Positions 1 through 5,826 of a stretch of 6,347 bases of DNA are shown piece after piece; the stretch's first letter is position 1; the number at the start of each line of letters is the position of its first letter. Origin of the DNA: Dehalococcoidia bacterium (GTDB lineage Bacteria > Chloroflexota > Dehalococcoidia > SAR202 > UBA11138); NCBI GenBank assembly GCA_012270625.1, contig JAAXHZ010000229.1, forward strand, positions 1 to 6,347, given 5' to 3'. The position numbers and the translations under genes are program-made. Below the pieces are notes generated by a model. That model did not search any database, was not told the DNA's origin, and worked only from the letters and a program-made list of their open reading frames with translations.

Positions 1-72
1 CTCGCGTCGGACGAGTCCGGCTGGGTGACCGGCAGCGAGCTCGTGATCGACGGCGGATGGACAGCCCAGTAA
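1..72 (+). CDS. Short-chain dehydrogenase/reductase (SDR), C-terminal end only
   Basis: Reading frame 1 is open from the first base to the TAA at 70-72 and encodes 23 residues. They include the segment GWVTGSELVIDGGW, which is the typical C-terminal signature of classical SDR oxidoreductases: a V-T-G-x-x-x-x-x-D-G-G strand that closes the Rossmann core near the substrate pocket. SDRs of this kind are cytosolic NAD(P)-dependent alcohol/ketone or sugar dehydrogenases. The catalytic YxxxK and the glycine-rich cofactor motif lie outside the window, so neither substrate nor cofactor preference can be read. It is co-directional with the enolase-superfamily enzyme 128 bp downstream. SDRs commonly accompany sugar-acid dehydratases, so a shared catabolic role is plausible but inferred. 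Confidence 0.85.
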   Translation, partial: LASDESGWVTGSELVIDGGWTAQ

Positions 73-200
73 GGCTTCAGACATCGAGCTTCAGGTGTCG
101 GAATCAGCTATGAGGAACACAGTTGACATCTCGTGATTTAAGGTAGTTCCCAAACCCCTGATGCCTGACACCCGAGGCCTGAAGACCAGGAGAATTTCCT
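73..200. repeat. Intergenic spacer with short direct and inverted repeats
   Basis: This non-coding gap has visible internal structure. GCTTCAG occurs twice in direct orientation (74-80 and 88-94). CTTCAGGTGTC at 89-99 is complementary to a split partner, GACAC at 167-171 and CTGAAG at 179-184, with 172-178 as a 7-nt bulge. Positions 159-187 can also be parsed as four imperfect 7-8-nt units: TGATGCC, TGACACC, CGAGGCC, TGAAGACC. The region could be an operator or mRNA leader for the downstream dehydratase, or the remnant of a small palindromic repeat element. The sequence alone does not decide. No T-tract that would make it a classical terminator for the upstream SDR gene is present. Confidence 0.4.
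188..193 (+). promoter_or_regulatory. Ribosome binding site of the enolase-superfamily gene
   Basis: AGGAGA lies 7 nt before the ATG at 201. It is a strong Shine-Dalgarno match at good spacing and supports that start codon. It sits immediately after the repeat cluster at 159-187, so folding of that cluster could affect its accessibility (inference). Confidence 0.8.
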
Positions 201-1352
201 ATGCAGATAACCGACGTCAAACACTTTCTCGCTAACCCCGGCCGCGGCAAGAACCTCTGCTTCGTCAAAGTAGAGACCGACGAGGGCATCTACGGCTGGG
301 GAGAGGCGTACACCCAGTCCGACAGGGACGTACAGGTAACCGCGCACATCGACCAGCTCCGCCGATACCTTATCGGTCGCGACCCGCGCAACATCAAGCA
401 CTTCATCCAGTGGTCCTACGACGATTTCGCCGGACGCCGCGGCGCGATGGACTTCTGGTGCGCCGTAAGCGGCATCGAGCACGCGCTCTGGGACATCACC
501 GGCAAGGCCGCGCGAATGCCTGTGCACATGCTCATAGGCGGCGCGTGCAGGGACAAGATCAGAGTTTACGCCAACGGCTGGGGCGGTGGCGGTGGCGGCC
601 CTGAGCAGCTTGCCGAGCGTGCGCAGGAGGTCGTTGAAATGGGTTTCAACGCCATGAAGTTCGACCCGATTCCCGGCCCCTGGCGCACATTCGTTAGCAA
701 AGACGTCGAGAACGCGGCGATCGAGAACGTCCGAGCCGTGCGCGAAGCTGTCGGGTGGGATGTGGACATCTTAGTCGAGATGCACCGCAGGCTCGCTCCC
801 ATGCACGCCCGCAGGATTGGGCGGGAGATCGAGCAGTACAAGCCGTTCTGGTACGAGGAGCCGGTGCTAGCGGAGAACATCGACGCGCTCGCCGCCGTGA
901 AGCGCGACGTGAACATCCCCATCGTCACCGGCGAGGAGCTCTACACCAAGTTCGAGTTCCGAGAGGTCTTCGAGAAGCAGGCGGCGGACATCCTCAACCC
1001 AGACGTCTGCAACGTGGGCGGTATCCTGGAGCTTAAAGAGATCGCCGCGATGGCCGAGCCTTACTTCGTTGTCGTCTCACCACACAACTTCAACAGCACC
1101 ACTCTGGGTCTGGCCGCGACAATCCAAGTGTCTGCGGCAATCCCGAACTTCCTGATCACCGAATACTTCGTAAACCTCGAGGACTTCGGGCGCGACATCG
1201 CCAAGCAGCCGTTCGAGGTCGAGAACGGGTACATCGAGGTGCCCGACACGCCTGGCATCGGAATCGATCTCGACGAAGACAGCCTCGCCAAGTACCCGTA
1301 CAAGCCCTTCGATCCCCGTTCTCCGTTGCAGTATTACCAAGAGGGGCCTTAA
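201..1352 (+). CDS. Mandelate racemase/muconate lactonizing (enolase) superfamily sugar-acid dehydratase, galactonate dehydratase-like
   Basis: This 383-residue protein has full family length. It is probably a cytosolic Mg2+-dependent dehydratase that converts an aldonic or uronic acid to the 2-keto-3-deoxy acid. The N-terminal capping domain covers about residues 1-115 (EGIYGWGEAYTQS, then GIEHALWDITGKA). The (beta/alpha)8 barrel covers about 120-360. Likely metal ligands are E193 (ILVEMH), E219 (WYEEP) and E245 (TGEEL). H195, two residues after the first ligand, and H295 (SPHNFNS), paired with D268 (NPDVCNVGG), match the acid/base layout of galactonate dehydratases. E321 (ITEYF) is the further barrel-end acid. 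The spacing Glu-x-His resembles the Asp-x-His of E. coli DgoD. Residues 128-133 are six consecutive glycines encoded by near-repetitive GGC/GGT codons. The start is supported by AGGAGA 7 nt upstream. The exact substrate cannot be assigned, because galactonate, mannonate, rhamnonate and related enzymes share this scaffold. The SDR just upstream fits a sugar-acid catabolic cluster. Confidence 0.93.
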   Translation: MQITDVKHFLANPGRGKNLCFVKVETDEGIYGWGEAYTQSDRDVQVTAHIDQLRRYLIGRDPRNIKHFIQWSYDDFAGRRGAMDFWCAVSGIEHALWDITGKAARMPVHMLIGGACRDKIRVYANGWGGGGGGPEQLAERAQEVVEMGFNAMKFDPIPGPWRTFVSKDVENAAIENVRAVREAVGWDVDILVEMHRRLAPMHARRIGREIEQYKPFWYEEPVLAENIDALAAVKRDVNIPIVTGEELYTKFEFREVFEKQAADILNPDVCNVGGILELKEIAAMAEPYFVVVSPHNFNSTTLGLAATIQVSAAIPNFLITEYFVNLEDFGRDIAKQPFEVENGYIEVPDTPGIGIDLDEDSLAKYPYKPFDPRSPLQYYQEGP

Positions 1353-1362
1353 ACGGCCAGCC

Positions 1363-1384
1363 GAAACAGAGGGGCCTGTGTTTC
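1363..1384 (+). other. Hairpin between the dehydratase and the mini membrane protein gene
   Basis: GAAACA (1363-1368) is perfectly complementary to TGTTTC (1379-1384). An alternative inner register pairs ACAG (1366-1369) with CTGT (1376-1379). The stem ends exactly where the Shine-Dalgarno AGGAG (1385-1389) of the next gene begins. The sequence GAGGGGCCT inside the loop (1369-1377) is a direct repeat of the end of the dehydratase gene (1341-1349). There is no downstream T-run, so it is more likely an RNA-processing or translation-modulating hairpin than an intrinsic terminator. Function is inferred only. Confidence 0.4.
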
Positions 1385-1395
1385 AGGAGCGAGCG

Positions 1396-1548
1396 ATGCT
1401 GATCGGCGTACTGCTAGTGATAGTTGGAGTGGTCCTGCTGCTGGAGCGGCTGGACATTATCGAGGGCGGTCTGGGTACATACTGGCCGCTGATACTGGTC
1501 GCGGTCGGCGCGGCCATGATCTTCGACAGGCTGCGAAGGCGAAGCTGA
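1396..1548 (+). CDS. Small membrane protein, LiaI/LiaF-like transmembrane domain (50 aa)
   Basis: This short gene runs from ATG at 1396 to TGA at 1546-1548 and is preceded by AGGAG at 1385-1389 with 6-nt spacing, a strong ribosome binding site. The protein starts MLIGVLLVIVGVVLLLERLD. It has a hydrophobic helix at about residues 1-16, then a charged and glycine-rich turn (ERLDIIEGGLGT). The motif YWPLILVAVGAAMIF (about 29-43) forms a second helix, and the basic tail DRLRRRS follows. The pattern helix - short turn with D/I/G - WPLxLxxxG helix is characteristic of the LiaI/LiaF-like transmembrane domain (DUF5668 type). That domain occurs alone or fused to cell-envelope stress proteins. The basic C-terminus suggests a cytoplasmic tail by the positive-inside rule. 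It is probably co-transcribed with the dehydratase 43 bp upstream, but no functional link is obvious. The real-gene call rests on the RBS and the coherent domain pattern. Confidence 0.68.
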   Translation: MLIGVLLVIVGVVLLLERLDIIEGGLGTYWPLILVAVGAAMIFDRLRRRS

Positions 1549-1560
1549 TAGACGATCAGC
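1544..1560. terminator. Candidate bidirectional hairpin between convergent genes
   Basis: GCTGAT (1544-1549) and ATCAGC (1555-1560) form a perfect 6-bp inverted repeat with a 5-nt loop. It lies exactly in the 13-bp gap between the + strand mini-protein gene and the - strand nhaA gene and overlaps the stop codon of the former. The position fits a shared terminator for convergent transcription. Neither side has the T-tract of a canonical intrinsic terminator, so it may only be an RNA 3'-end stabiliser or a chance palindrome. Confidence 0.35.
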
Positions 1561-1561
1561 G

Positions 1562-2920
1562 CTACGCAGGCCTACGTCGGGCGGCGAGTCTCAGCATCAC
1601 GTACCCACCGATCCCAGCCAGAAGCGACGCCAACAGGATACCCATCTTTGCGTTAACGATAATCGCGTTATTGTCGAACGCTAAGCCGGTCACAAAGATC
1701 GCCACCGTGAATCCAATTCCACCGACCAGGCCCACACCCGCGACGTGCATCCACGAAATCGGCCTCGGCAGCTCGACCAGGCCCAGCCGAGAAGCCACCC
1801 AGGGGAAGAGGGTTATCCCCACCAGCTTTCCGACCACCAGACCTCCAATGACTCCGATAGTTACGCTGCTGGACGCCGCCTGTTGCAGGCTTTCCATAGA
1901 GAATTCGATGCCAGCGTTGGCCAATGCAAACAGCGGCAAAATCACGTAGCTTGCCCACGGATGGATCAATCGTTCCAGCCGTTCCAGCGGAGCCTCCGTG
2001 GCCTGACTGATCTCTTCGATCTCTCCGAGAATCGCCTCAGCCCTCTCCCTGTCTCCAGCAACCAGCGCGGTTCGATACTCGGCCAGAAGCGCGTCCGCCT
2101 CCTCCGCGAACTCTTCCCTGCTGAAGCTGGGCCTAGCCGGCGTGAGACCTGCGATCAGCACTCCCGCCACGGTCGCATGCACGCCCGACTTCAGCACTGC
2201 CACCCAGATCAGGAACGCGAGTGCGGCAGTAAATGCCGGCTGTTTCAGACCAAGCCTGTCTCCTACCAGCATGGCAACGACTAAGCAGGCGGCGATTCCC
2301 AACTGGCCGAAGTCTATCGACTCCGTGTACGCGATGGCGATAACGGCAATAGCGCCGAGATCATCCACCACCGCGAGGCCCAGCATGAACACCCGAAGCT
2401 GCATCGGCACTCTGCGCCCGAGCAGCGCGAGCACTCCCAACGCGAACGCGATGTCAGTAGCCATCGGAATGCCCCAGCCACGCACTCCCTCCCCACCGAG
2501 GTTCGCTGACAAGTAGATCATGGCCGGTACTACCATGCCCCCTATCGCCGCCACTACCGGCAGCGCAGCCGACCGAAGCGTAGAAAGCTGTCCGAACATC
2601 ACTTCACGCTTGATCTCAAGACCAATCACGAAGAAGAAGAGCGCCATCAGGCCGTCATTGATCCACTCTTCGACCGTGAGATCGACCAGAAACAGCCCGA
2701 CGTCGAGCGTAAGGTGCGTCTCAAGAATGTGGTGATAGTGCTCAGATAGAGCCGAGTTGGACCAGGCCAGCGCCGTTAGGGTAGCGGCCAACAGCACGAT
2801 TCCGCCGATGGACTCGGTGTGAAGGTAGTGTTGGGCAGGGAGAATGATCGCGCGTGAAACGTAAGACCGATCAGCTTGCGCCCTGAGCGTTCCCCTGCTC
2901 CGTGGAGGGACGTGCGCCAT
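1562..2920 (-). CDS. nhaA: Na+/H+ antiporter NhaA
   Basis: This 452-residue integral inner-membrane protein exchanges cytoplasmic Na+ (or Li+) for external H+ to control pH and sodium. Family signatures are dense: ESIGGIVLLAATLTALAWSNS (about 36-56), WINDGLMALFFFVIGLEIKRE (86-106), PMATDIAFALGVLALLG (152-168) and LAVVDDLGAIAVIAIA (182-197). The ion-binding pair is D186/D187, equivalent to the Asp163/Asp164 pair of the E. coli protein. D156 corresponds to Asp133 and K365 (VVGKLVGI) to Lys300. It is longer than E. coli NhaA mainly because of a charged, probably helical cytoplasmic loop at about 262-320 (EEFAEEADALLAEY and following). That loop type is common in the family. The ATG lies 9 bp after the stop of the ThDP-enzyme gene. 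A GGAG about 12 nt upstream, inside the end of that gene, is a somewhat distant ribosome binding site. Placement as the last gene of a metabolic operon is unusual. Confidence 0.96.
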   Translation of the reverse strand: MAHVPPRSRGTLRAQADRSYVSRAIILPAQHYLHTESIGGIVLLAATLTALAWSNSALSEHYHHILETHLTLDVGLFLVDLTVEEWINDGLMALFFFVIGLEIKREVMFGQLSTLRSAALPVVAAIGGMVVPAMIYLSANLGGEGVRGWGIPMATDIAFALGVLALLGRRVPMQLRVFMLGLAVVDDLGAIAVIAIAYTESIDFGQLGIAACLVVAMLVGDRLGLKQPAFTAALAFLIWVAVLKSGVHATVAGVLIAGLTPARPSFSREEFAEEADALLAEYRTALVAGDRERAEAILGEIEEISQATEAPLERLERLIHPWASYVILPLFALANAGIEFSMESLQQAASSSVTIGVIGGLVVGKLVGITLFPWVASRLGLVELPRPISWMHVAGVGLVGGIGFTVAIFVTGLAFDNNAIIVNAKMGILLASLLAGIGGYVMLRLAARRRPA

Positions 2921-2929
2921 GAACCGACG

Positions 2930-4555
2930 TTACTCCACGATCTGGAATGGAGGCATCATGTTGGGAACGACAACCTCGAGAAGCACTGGCGCGTCCGTGT
3001 TCAGCGCAACCTCAAGAAGCTCCGCGAAGCCCTCCGGCTCGGTCCTCATTCCAACAGCTCCGAAGGATTCGGCCAGTCTGACGAAGTCGGGATTGTGAAG
3101 GTCGGTGCCTATGTAGTTGCCGCCATACCTGTGGGTCTGGTCCCATTCGGATGCGCCGAACGCGCTGTTGTTGAACACGACGGCCACGGTATTGATCCCA
3201 TGCCTGATGGCAGACGAAAGCTCCTGGGGACTGTACATGAATCCACCGTCCCCACAGAGCGCGACAACCTTCCTGTTGGGCTGCCCGACCTGTGCGCCAA
3301 GCGCTGTCGGAAAAGCGTATCCCAACGTGCCAAAGTAGCCGGAGGTGATGTAGGTCTTCGGCTGACGCACTTCGAAGAAGATGTTGCTCCAGTAGCCGAT
3401 GTTGGTAACGCCGCTCACAACTATCGCGTCGTCAGGCAGCGCATCGCGCATGTCCTCGATAATCCGCGCCTGGTCCGGCGCCAGCGACCTCATGCTGGAT
3501 GAGAACTCGGAGCGGAACTTGGAAATACGCTCAGCCCCCGACGGTCTGGTCCGGCTCGATCCTGACCTTTCCAGAACACCGAGCAGCTGCGCCGACGCGG
3601 TCTTGGCGTCCGCTGCGATTCCCAGCTCTGTTGGAAGATTGCGCCCTATCTCGTCCGGATCGATGTCTATGTGAACGATCCTCGGCAGCTCGCCGTCTGG
3701 CAGCTCCCTGAACAGCAGCCGAGTACCTATCGCCAACAGCACATCGGAGTCAGGCAGAACTATGTCCGCGGGTCCCACTGATGCGTAGTTGGTGCCTACG
3801 TAGAACGGGCTGTTCTCGGGAACTACTCCTTTGGAGTTCTGCGTTCCCATCACCGGGGCTTGCAGCAAGTCGGCTAGCCGCAGCGCCTCGTCCCCAGCGC
3901 CTGAGATTCGCGCTCCCCCGCCGACCATGATGGCCGGTCGCTCAGAGGAGGCGAGAATTTGAGCGGCCCGCTCCACGTCTCCCACCTCAGCAGCCTGAGG
4001 CGCATACTCCACTGGGGCGATGATTTCCGCTTCTCCCACAGCTGCCAGCGTGTCAGGTGGTATCTCCAGCTCGACCGGTCTGGGTCTGCCCGTCTTGAGA
4101 TGCCTGAACGCCTCGTGGACCGCGCCAGGTATCTCCTCCACGCGAGTTACGCGATGGTTCCACTTGGTGAGCGGACGGAACACGTCGAGCTGGTCTTCGA
4201 CCTCGTGAAGCTGCCCCTCACGCCTCCCAAGCGACTGGCTCTCTATCTGTCCTGAGATCAGCAGCACCGGCGACGATGACGCATACGCCGTACCAAGTCC
4301 CGCTCCAGCATTGATGGCTCCCGGGCCGGGGACCGCCATCGCCACCCCCACCTTGCCAGTAACTCTCGCGTATCCATCGGCCATGTAGGTCGTAGCCTGC
4401 TCGTGTCTCACGTGGACCAGCCGGACGGCGTCTCTGTACTCGTGGAGCGCGTCGAAGGCCGCCATTATCTGAACGCCAGGCAGCGCGAAGACGGTATCGA
4501 CGCCTTCTGCTGCCAGCTGCTGAACCAAGGCTTGCGCGCCTGTCACTCTAGGCAT
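2930..4555 (-). CDS. Thiamine-diphosphate-dependent enzyme, acetolactate synthase large-subunit-like
   Basis: This 541-residue protein has the three-domain layout of the acetolactate synthase/benzoylformate decarboxylase family. The N-terminal PYR domain (about 1-170) carries the cofactor-activating glutamate E52 in RHEQATTYMADGYAR, then PGPGAINA and GRPRPVELEIP. The central domain is at about 190-330 (PAIMVGGGAR; IVHIDIDPDEIGRN). The C-terminal PP domain (about 360-541) has the ThDP/Mg2+ motif GDGG at 435-438 ending in NN at 462-463. Known reactions of the family are decarboxylation of 2-oxoacids and carboligation of the resulting activated aldehyde. L411 (FGTLGYAFP) occupies the position that is usually Met in biosynthetic acetolactate synthases. 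No ilvN-like regulatory subunit follows, so a catabolic decarboxylase or ligase is at least as likely as branched-chain amino-acid synthesis. AGGGG 7 nt upstream of the ATG overlaps the stop codon of the hydratase alpha gene, 10 bp away, which implies coupled translation. Confidence 0.93.
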   Translation of the reverse strand: MPRVTGAQALVQQLAAEGVDTVFALPGVQIMAAFDALHEYRDAVRLVHVRHEQATTYMADGYARVTGKVGVAMAVPGPGAINAGAGLGTAYASSSPVLLISGQIESQSLGRREGQLHEVEDQLDVFRPLTKWNHRVTRVEEIPGAVHEAFRHLKTGRPRPVELEIPPDTLAAVGEAEIIAPVEYAPQAAEVGDVERAAQILASSERPAIMVGGGARISGAGDEALRLADLLQAPVMGTQNSKGVVPENSPFYVGTNYASVGPADIVLPDSDVLLAIGTRLLFRELPDGELPRIVHIDIDPDEIGRNLPTELGIAADAKTASAQLLGVLERSGSSRTRPSGAERISKFRSEFSSSMRSLAPDQARIIEDMRDALPDDAIVVSGVTNIGYWSNIFFEVRQPKTYITSGYFGTLGYAFPTALGAQVGQPNRKVVALCGDGGFMYSPQELSSAIRHGINTVAVVFNNSAFGASEWDQTHRYGGNYIGTDLHNPDFVRLAESFGAVGMRTEPEGFAELLEVALNTDAPVLLEVVVPNMMPPFQIVE

Positions 4556-4565
4556 TGTTGTTCCC

Positions 4566-5216
4566 CTAGTCGGCTTCGACTGGCTGAAGCTCTGGCCGCA
4601 GCGCGTCGGACACGCCGATCATACTGTCCCGCGTTACCAGCTCCGCAAGCTCTTCCTCGGACATGCCTTGGCTGCCATCGGGCCGACGCGGAAGTACCAG
4701 ATATCGCAGATCCGCGGTGCTATCGACGACGCGGACCTGGACGTCATCACCCACCTCGAGCCCAAACTCACGCATCACCGCGCGTGGTTCGACAATCGCC
4801 CGCTGCCTGTACGAAAAGCTCTTGTACCAGTCCGGCGGCGGCCCCAGCAGCGCGGTCGGGTAGCACGAACACAGCGTACACACGACCAGGTGATGTACGT
4901 CCTCGGTATTCTCCAGCGCCGCAAGCTCGGCATCATGGGTCAGTGAGTAACCCATTTCACTCACTGCCGACCGAGCATCCGCTATAAGTCTAGACTTGAA
5001 ATCGGGATCCACCCATGTCCTGGCTACGACCTTAGCGCCGTCAGATGGCGAACGGGACCGCACACGGTGTATCTGTTCCTCGACCTCACCAGCCTCGATC
5101 ACACCCTTCTCGACCAGAAGCTCGTTGATTGCGAGCGCTCGCTTGGCGCGGTAGCTCAACTCGATGTCCAGCTGCGTACCAGGATGTTCGGATTCGTCGT
5201 GATGATCGTCGCTCAT
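4566..5216 (-). CDS. Nitrile hydratase alpha subunit, cobalt-type (or thiocyanate hydrolase gamma-like)
   Basis: This 216-residue cytosolic protein binds the non-corrin metal of the hydratase that turns nitriles into amides; thiocyanate hydrolase gamma subunits are close relatives. The metal claw is VCTLCSC with C113, C116 and C118. By family rule C116 and C118 become sulfinic and sulfenic acids, and Thr at 114 marks the cobalt type. Other alpha signatures are ALAINELLVEKGVI (28-40), VVARTWVDPDFKSRL (63-77), GPPPDWYKSFSYRQR (125-139), VEPRAVMREFGLEVGDD (142-158), RYLVLPRRP (171-179) and LVTRDSMIGV (193-202). An in-frame ATG at 5252 would add 12 residues. I prefer 5216 because AGGGG at 5222-5226 precedes it by 5 nt and the beta-C gene stops just 1 bp before it. 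The residue pair after the claw's Tyr-Pro is Thr-Ala, where many nitrile hydratases have Trp-Pro. The N-terminus is His/Asp/Glu-rich (SDDHHDESEH). Confidence 0.9.
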   Translation of the reverse strand: MSDDHHDESEHPGTQLDIELSYRAKRALAINELLVEKGVIEAGEVEEQIHRVRSRSPSDGAKVVARTWVDPDFKSRLIADARSAVSEMGYSLTHDAELAALENTEDVHHLVVCTLCSCYPTALLGPPPDWYKSFSYRQRAIVEPRAVMREFGLEVGDDVQVRVVDSTADLRYLVLPRRPDGSQGMSEEELAELVTRDSMIGVSDALRPELQPVEAD

Positions 5217-5217
5217 G

Positions 5218-5529
5218 CTATCCCCTCGGCTCCAGCCACTGTTCATAGACATCTACCAGCAGCAAGTCTCGGCTCCCTTCACTGTACCGCTCGCCCCAGA
5301 TCTGCGTCGGGTCGAACTCCACCTGGTAGAGCAGGCGTCTGGGAATACCGTCCCCTCCGTGCGCCCTTGACTCCGGGTTAAGAAACGGCCCGCTGATGGC
5401 GCGAACGACTCCGCGCTTGCCCTTGATGAACCATGGCGTCCGGTGGTGATGCTCGACCTCGTCCGATCTGATCGTCACCAAGTCGCCGACACTGAACATT
5501 CCGGGTTCCGCAGAAAAAACTACTCCCAT
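5218..5529 (-). CDS. Nitrile hydratase beta subunit, C-terminal half as a separate protein (thiocyanate hydrolase alpha-like)
   Basis: This 103-residue protein covers only the C-terminal SH3-like barrel domain of a nitrile hydratase beta subunit. Visible markers are FSVGDLVTIR (12-21), HHHRTPWFIKGKRGVV (27-42), SGPFLNPESRA (46-56), LLYQVEFDPTQIWGE (66-80) and LLLVDVYEQWLEP (89-101). The family versions are GD-V-R, HTRxPxYxRGxxG, LYxVxFxxxxLWG and vDLWExYLEP. R30 corresponds to the conserved beta arginine in the HTR motif that contacts the oxidised cysteines of the alpha claw (family knowledge). Its ATG overlaps the stop of the beta-N gene by 10 bp in another frame, with a weak GGAAG about 4 nt upstream, so coupled translation is likely. 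M11 at 5499 is an alternative start. Thiocyanate hydrolase and toyocamycin nitrile hydratase also divide beta into two polypeptides. A frameshifted single beta gene is the alternative. Confidence 0.87.
   Translation of the reverse strand: MGVVFSAEPGMFSVGDLVTIRSDEVEHHHRTPWFIKGKRGVVRAISGPFLNPESRAHGGDGIPRRLLYQVEFDPTQIWGERYSEGSRDLLLVDVYEQWLEPRG
5222..5226 (-). promoter_or_regulatory. Ribosome binding site that decides the alpha-subunit start
   Basis: On the minus strand AGGGG lies 5 nt before the ATG at 5216-5214. It overlaps the last codons of the beta-C gene, whose TAG is at 5220-5218. The upstream in-frame ATG at 5252 has no comparable purine-rich site. This supports a 216-residue alpha subunit that is translationally coupled to beta-C. 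Confidence 0.7.
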
Positions 5530-5822
5530 CGTTCTTCCACTTCAGCGGCGCGGACGTCTATATCTTCGGATGTCAGCACACCCTTCTCCACCAGCAGCGT
5601 CTCCAGGGATGCGGACCAGCGTTCGTAGTAGGAAGACGCCTCATACTCCTCAGGAGCCATTGACTCGATGCCGCGCCTTAGCTCATCCACGTTCACGAGA
5701 TCATGGCTTCTCAGCACGCCTACGAGCGCATTCGTCATGTATTCCCAGTCTGCCCACTCGTGGGTAGTCTGGTCGATGAGGTCGTCGCTCGGACGTCCGC
5801 CCATGTCGTGAACACCTGCCAT
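5520..5822 (-). CDS. Nitrile hydratase beta subunit, N-terminal half as a separate protein (thiocyanate hydrolase beta-like)
   Basis: This 100-residue, mostly helical protein corresponds to the N-terminal half of nitrile hydratase beta. The hallmark start GVHDMGG is at residues 3-9. It is followed by WADWEYMTNALVGVL (23-37), DELRRGIESMAPEEY (46-60), the YYERW motif (65-69) and LETLLVEKGVLTSEDI (73-88). R49/R50 fall at the position of the conserved beta arginine that hydrogen-bonds to the modified alpha cysteines in the family. The GVHDMGG start argues that it is a true beta piece rather than the related activator protein (P14K/P15K type), which lacks it. The start is supported by AGGAG at 5830-5834, 7 nt upstream. 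The gene begins 4 bp after the cupin stop and overlaps the beta-C gene by 10 bp. The protein ends in an acidic stretch, VEERWE, just where the inter-domain linker of intact beta subunits would begin. Confidence 0.86.
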   Translation of the reverse strand: MAGVHDMGGRPSDDLIDQTTHEWADWEYMTNALVGVLRSHDLVNVDELRRGIESMAPEEYEASSYYERWSASLETLLVEKGVLTSEDIDVRAAEVEERWE

Positions 5823-5826
5823 CAGC

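Noticed and set aside
123..149. Perfect -35 box TTGACA upstream of the dehydratase gene
   Set aside because: No hexamer resembling TATAAT occurs 15-19 bp downstream (best is TAGTTC), so a sigma-70 promoter is not supported by sequence alone.
138..527. Long minus-strand frame opposite the start of the dehydratase gene
   Set aside because: It lies antisense to a clearly conserved gene, has no recognisable domain, and is explained by GC-rich codon structure of the real frame.
1745..2284. Plus-strand frame of 179 codons inside nhaA
   Set aside because: It is antisense to conserved NhaA motifs, its translation looks low-complexity and unlike any family, and no ribosome binding site stands out.
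2876..3502. Plus-strand frame of 208 codons opposite the ThDP enzyme
   Set aside because: It covers the conserved ThDP-binding region on the other strand, which fixes the coding frame; the antisense product has no family features.
4403..4987. Plus-strand frame of 194 codons across the ThDP enzyme/alpha subunit junction
   Set aside because: It is an Arg/Pro/Ser/Cys-rich shadow translation spanning two real genes on the opposite strand.
5217..5252. Upstream alternative start for the alpha subunit giving 228 residues
   Set aside because: The ATG at 5252 lacks a Shine-Dalgarno and would overlap beta-C by 35 bp, whereas the ATG at 5216 has AGGGG 5 nt upstream.
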